A DNA stretch of 64,000 nucleotides from Oceanisphaera sp. IT1-181 (GTDB lineage: Bacteria > Pseudomonadota > Gammaproteobacteria > Enterobacterales > Aeromonadaceae). Made by a program: the position numbers and the translations under genes. The notes under the pieces were generated by a model. The model ran no database searches. It had not been told where the DNA came from and was given only the letters and a program-made list of their open reading frames with translations. Positions 60,458 through 64,000 of this stretch are shown here, piece after piece (positions within the stretch are counted from its first letter, which is position 1; every line of letters begins with the position of its first letter). The stretch lies in contig NZ_CP136857.1 of NCBI RefSeq assembly GCF_033807535.1, positions 1 through 64,000 on the forward strand, in the 5' to 3' direction.

Positions 60458-63400
60458 ATGAATGTTGAACAGCTGTTTGCCAAAGACTTAGTACGCGAGA
60501 TTAACGGCGTGGTTAAAGCCGAGCAAGTAGATAGCGAAAACGAATTTATAGAGTTAGACGAATACGTAGTGACCAATGAACTCAACCGTCATTTTCGCTC
60601 TTTTTATGAAGCCTACTCGCCATCGTTAACCGATCGTACCCACAAGCCGTCTGGCAAGATAGGCGTATGGATCTCAGGCTTTTTTGGTTCGGGTAAGTCG
60701 CACTTTCTTAAAATTCTGTCTTATCTGCTGGCCAATAGACCCGTCGCTTCTGACGGCTCTGGCAGACACGCTTTCGATATTTTCAAAAATAAAATAGCCG
60801 ATCCAATGCTATTGGCAGATATGCAACTGGCCGCCTCGCATCCAGCAGACGTGATCTTGTTTAACATTGACTCACGCGCCAACACCGACGATCAAGAAAA
60901 CGCCATTCTCAAGGTGTTCCTTAAGGTGTTTAACGAATATGTCGGATACTGTGCCGATTTTCCGCATATTGCTCACCTTGAGCGAGAGCTAGATAAACGT
61001 GGCCAGTTTGCATCTTTTAAAGAGCAGTTTACCCGCTTAACCAGTTCTACTTGGGAAAAAGAACGCGATGCGTATGACTTCTACCGTGACGAGCTGGCCG
61101 ATGCCTTGGCCCACGCCAGTGAACAAAGTGAAGAGTCGGCTCGCGCTTGGGTAGAGCAGTTAGAAAATAACTTCCCGCTGGATATTCGTAACTTCTGTAA
61201 ATGGGTCAACGATTATCTTGAACTGAACCCCGAGCGAAACTTACTGTTTATGGCCGATGAGGTCGGGCAGTTTATTGGTAAAAACACCCAGATGATGCTG
61301 AAGCTGCAAACCATAGCGGAAGACTTAGGCACCTTTTGTGGCGGCAAAGCTTGGATAGTGGTGACCTCTCAAGCCGATATAGACGCGGCCATTGGTGGCA
61401 TGAAAAAGAAAGAAGGCGATGAATTTTCGCGTATTCAAGCCCGTTTCTCGACTCGACCTAAGTTGTCTAGCTCTAATACATCAGAAGTAATCCAAAAACG
61501 TCTATTGGTAAAAACCGAGCCGGCAAAATTGGCTTTGGCGAAAATATTCGAGCAAAAAGCCGATATCTTACGCAATCAGCTTACTTTTGATAAAACCACC
61601 ACCGCCTCTCTTAAAAATTACACAGACACCCAATCGTTTGTCGATAACTACCCCTTTGTGCCGTATCACTACTTACTGGTACAGAAGGTGTTTGAGTCTA
61701 TTCGCTCTAAAGGTGCAACTGGGCAACACATGGCCATGGGCGAGCGTTCGTTACTGGATGCCTTTCAGTCGGCAGCTAAGCAATACAAAGACCGTGATCT
61801 CGATATACTGATCCCCTTTCATAGCTTTTTCTCGTCTATCGAAAGCTTCTTAGAGCCCGCGGTTCAGCGCACTATAGACCAAGCCTGCGAACACGACTCA
61901 CTGACCGCATTTGATGGTGATATTTTTAAAACGCTGTTTTTAATCCGCTATGTCGACGTACTGAAAAGTACGCTCGATAACCTAGTGACTTTAACCATTG
62001 ACCAAATCGACGCCGACAAAATTGTACTGCGTAAACAGATTGAAGAAAGCCTTAATCGTTTAGAGCGCCAGCTGCTGATATCTCGTAATGGCGATGAGTA
62101 CATCTTCTTAACTAACGAAGAAAAAGAAATAGAAAACGAAATTCGTGGTACAGACGTAGAGCCTTCGGAGCTATCGAATAAGCTGTCTAACCTTATTTTT
62201 GAAGATGTGCTGCGCCGTACTAATCAGTACCGCTACCCAGTTAATAAGCAAGATTTTAAAGTCAGTCGCTTCTGCAATGGTCACCCAAGAGATGGCAGCT
62301 CATTAGAGGATTTAGTGCTGAAGGTTACCTCGCCGTTGGATGCGCATTTTGATGACTTTCAGCAAGACCAGCGCTGCCTCGATCACACCCTGGAGGGGGA
62401 TGGTTGTGTATTAGTGCGTCTGGCAGATAAGCCCAGGTTATGGAGAGAGCTCAGTACTTTTATTCAGACCGACCGTTTTCTCAAGCAAAACTCTGGTCAA
62501 CGCCCCGAGCACGAACACCTGCTGCGCGAAAAGCAGATGGAAAACATCGCCCGTGAGAAGCGCTTACGCATTGAGTTTGAAACCTTATTCTTTGAAGCTG
62601 ATGTATTCGCCATCGGTACGCGCTTAACCATTAAAGCCAATCAAGCACCGGCCATGGTCGAAGAAGCTTATCGTTATGTCATTGAAAACACCTTTGCCAA
62701 GCTGAATATGCTGCAGCCTGCGAGCGGTGAAGTACTGCGTGAAATTAGCGCGGTACTGATGGCCGATGATATGGCGCAATTAGGCATAGATTTAGCCGAT
62801 GAAGAATGTAATCCGCAAGCCGTGAGAGAAGCCGAGCAATTTATCAGCCTTAAGGTGGAACGCAACGAGGCCGTGTATCTGCGTGATGTGGTCGCGCGTT
62901 TTGCTAAGCGTCCTTATGGCTGGCCAGATAACGATATTTTATTGTTAGTAGCGCGCTTGGCCCTAGCCGGAAAAATTAGCTTTACCAGCCAAGGCACTAA
63001 CCTGCCGCTCAATAAGGCGTATGACTTTTTTACCAGCGTGCGTAAGCGTAGCGAACTGCGTTTAAACAAAATACGCCAACACGATGAGCGCCAGCTTAAA
63101 AAAGCGGTGAGCCTAGTCAAAGAGTTGTTCTCTAAAACATTTACCGGTACCGGTGAAAAAGAGCTCAATGAATTAATTCGTGCCGAGTTAAGCCACTGGC
63201 AAAACGAATTAAAATCCTTTCGCAGTAAAGCACAAACTGGCCACTTCCCTGGCAAGCAAGACATAGAAGACGGCTTAGTGCTGATTGCCGGTGTATTAGG
63301 TCAAGGCAATAGTTTTAGCTTAATTGCCCGTTTGCTGGAAGACGGCGAAGCACTGGCAGATTTAGCGGAAGACTTCGAAGACTTAGACGATTTTTATAAT

Positions 63401-64000
63401 AGTCAGTTTAGTACTTGGCAAGACTTAGCCAGCGCGCTGCACGGTGACTTTAAAGATAACGTCGTCGCCTTAGACAAAGAGCCAACTGCGGCCAAAGCAC
63501 TGGCAGAGCTTAAGCGCATTTATGAGCTGCCACAGCCTTACGGTGAATTGCGCCACATTAACCCGTTAATTGAGCAAGTGCAGCGAGTTAATCATCGCCT
63601 AGTGGAAGAACGACGCGTACATGCCCTAGAGCGTATCGATGGCCGGATCAGCCATGTAGAAAAAACATTAACTGAAGCGCGGGCCAGTGCGGAGCTTAGC
63701 AATCAAGCACTAAGACCGTTACAGCTGTGCCGCCAGCGAGCGGAAAAAACCGAGTCGATACCGGTCATTGTGAGTAACCAAGCGGAAGCCGACGGCCTAG
63801 AAGATGAGGCATTTGAATTAATTAACCGCCACATTGAAGCTCAGCGCCAGCAGCAAGCGGAACAAGAACGCAAACAGCAGGCTGCTAATGCCGCTGCAAG
63901 TACACCGTCCAGCACCGCGGGCGTGACACCTACTTTAGGTACAGGCGCAACGTCGGGTATGTCCAGCACCACGCAACCCATACCAGAATGTACGGATAAG
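60458..64000 (+). CDS. brxC: BREX P-loop protein BrxC, truncated by window end
   Basis: 1181 codons are open from the ATG at 60458 to the last base. Walker A GFFGSGKSH at residues 74-82; Walker B-like NLLFMADEVGQFIG; later coiled-coil regions (RLVEERRVHALERIDGRISH) and a Gln/Glu-rich stretch (HIEAQRQQQAEQERKQ). BrxC is a large AAA+-type ATPase that, with PglX methyltransferase and PglZ, marks host DNA and blocks phage replication. The remaining genes (pglX, pglZ, brxL) should lie beyond 64 kb. Confidence 0.93.
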   Translation, partial: MNVEQLFAKDLVREINGVVKAEQVDSENEFIELDEYVVTNELNRHFRSFYEAYSPSLTDRTHKPSGKIGVWISGFFGSGKSHFLKILSYLLANRPVASDGSGRHAFDIFKNKIADPMLLADMQLAASHPADVILFNIDSRANTDDQENAILKVFLKVFNEYVGYCADFPHIAHLERELDKRGQFASFKEQFTRLTSSTWEKERDAYDFYRDELADALAHASEQSEESARAWVEQLENNFPLDIRNFCKWVNDYLELNPERNLLFMADEVGQFIGKNTQMMLKLQTIAEDLGTFCGGKAWIVVTSQADIDAAIGGMKKKEGDEFSRIQARFSTRPKLSSSNTSEVIQKRLLVKTEPAKLALAKIFEQKADILRNQLTFDKTTTASLKNYTDTQSFVDNYPFVPYHYLLVQKVFESIRSKGATGQHMAMGERSLLDAFQSAAKQYKDRDLDILIPFHSFFSSIESFLEPAVQRTIDQACEHDSLTAFDGDIFKTLFLIRYVDVLKSTLDNLVTLTIDQIDADKIVLRKQIEESLNRLERQLLISRNGDEYIFLTNEEKEIENEIRGTDVEPSELSNKLSNLIFEDVLRRTNQYRYPVNKQDFKVSRFCNGHPRDGSSLEDLVLKVTSPLDAHFDDFQQDQRCLDHTLEGDGCVLVRLADKPRLWRELSTFIQTDRFLKQNSGQRPEHEHLLREKQMENIAREKRLRIEFETLFFEADVFAIGTRLTIKANQAPAMVEEAYRYVIENTFAKLNMLQPASGEVLREISAVLMADDMAQLGIDLADEECNPQAVREAEQFISLKVERNEAVYLRDVVARFAKRPYGWPDNDILLLVARLALAGKISFTSQGTNLPLNKAYDFFTSVRKRSELRLNKIRQHDERQLKKAVSLVKELFSKTFTGTGEKELNELIRAELSHWQNELKSFRSKAQTGHFPGKQDIEDGLVLIAGVLGQGNSFSLIARLLEDGEALADLAEDFEDLDDFYNSQFSTWQDLASALHGDFKDNVVALDKEPTAAKALAELKRIYELPQPYGELRHINPLIEQVQRVNHRLVEERRVHALERIDGRISHVEKTLTEARASAELSNQALRPLQLCRQRAEKTESIPVIVSNQAEADGLEDEAFELINRHIEAQRQQQAEQERKQQAANAAASTPSSTAGVTPTLGTGATSGMSSTTQPIPECTDK

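Overview
The window looks like part of a large plasmid or chromid of a (probably marine) gammaproteobacterium. An Aeromonadales/Vibrionales-type host fits best, but that is an inference from gene content only. No ribosomal, tRNA or core housekeeping genes are visible. At 43.8-58.2 kb there is a complete secondary-replicon backbone: a 640-aa initiator resembling Vibrio chromosome-2 RctB, two phased iteron arrays, ParA with an N-terminal DNA-binding extension, ParB, and parS-like palindromes. A further parS-like palindrome at 15.1 kb suggests the left part belongs to the same replicon.

Layout. 0-8.1 kb: an osmolyte-type catabolic cluster, with a BCCT transporter divergent from a Rieske oxygenase - aldehyde dehydrogenase - rubredoxin/FAD reductase fusion - FAD amine oxidase - EutQ-like cupin operon. 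8.6-10.0 kb: a LysR regulator divergent from a PACE efflux pump. 10.1-13.5 kb: decayed genes (IS4 fragment, His-tailed MFS pump, PepSY flavoreductase, pirin). 13.5-21.9 kb: IS66 and IS5 elements and two families of small non-autonomous elements, surrounding an intact three-gene operon (winged-helix regulator, nucleotidyltransferase, PP2C-like phosphatase) with a 38-bp perfect palindrome before its first start codon. 22.2-28.2 kb: a tctCBA - gamma-glutamyltransferase - split chromate transporter operon, with a GntR regulator separated from it by insertion elements.

28.5-43.6 kb is accessory DNA: four toxin-antitoxin modules on the minus strand, a serine recombinase, a tyrosine recombinase, a GAF-GGDEF-EAL protein, unidentified genes, tandem and dispersed repeats and palindromes, and insertion-sequence remnants. 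43.6-55.3 kb holds the replication origin and a graveyard of nested mobile elements. An apparently intact IscB (RuvC-HNH RNA-guided nuclease) element with its upstream omega-RNA region sits inside a group II intron remnant, which itself interrupts an ISAs1 transposase. Two TnpB remnants, a fifth (broken) HigBA pair, a coiled-coil possibly MobI-like protein and two striking repeat arrays (9 x 33 bp, and a motif recurring every 63-83 bp) follow. 55.5-58.9 kb is the partition locus plus a ribbon-helix-helix-like protein. 59.2-64.0 kb is the start of a type 1 BREX phage-defence island (brxA, brxB, most of brxC), cut by the window end.

The best candidates for something undescribed are the regulator/nucleotidyltransferase/phosphatase operon with its palindromes, the RctB-like replicon with GATC-free iterons and a putative GTTAACANTGTTAAC centromere, and the shared CACA(C/T)AATRRGG motif in the repeat arrays and integrase promoter. 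Family assignments come from reading the translations and recalled family features; no database search was run.
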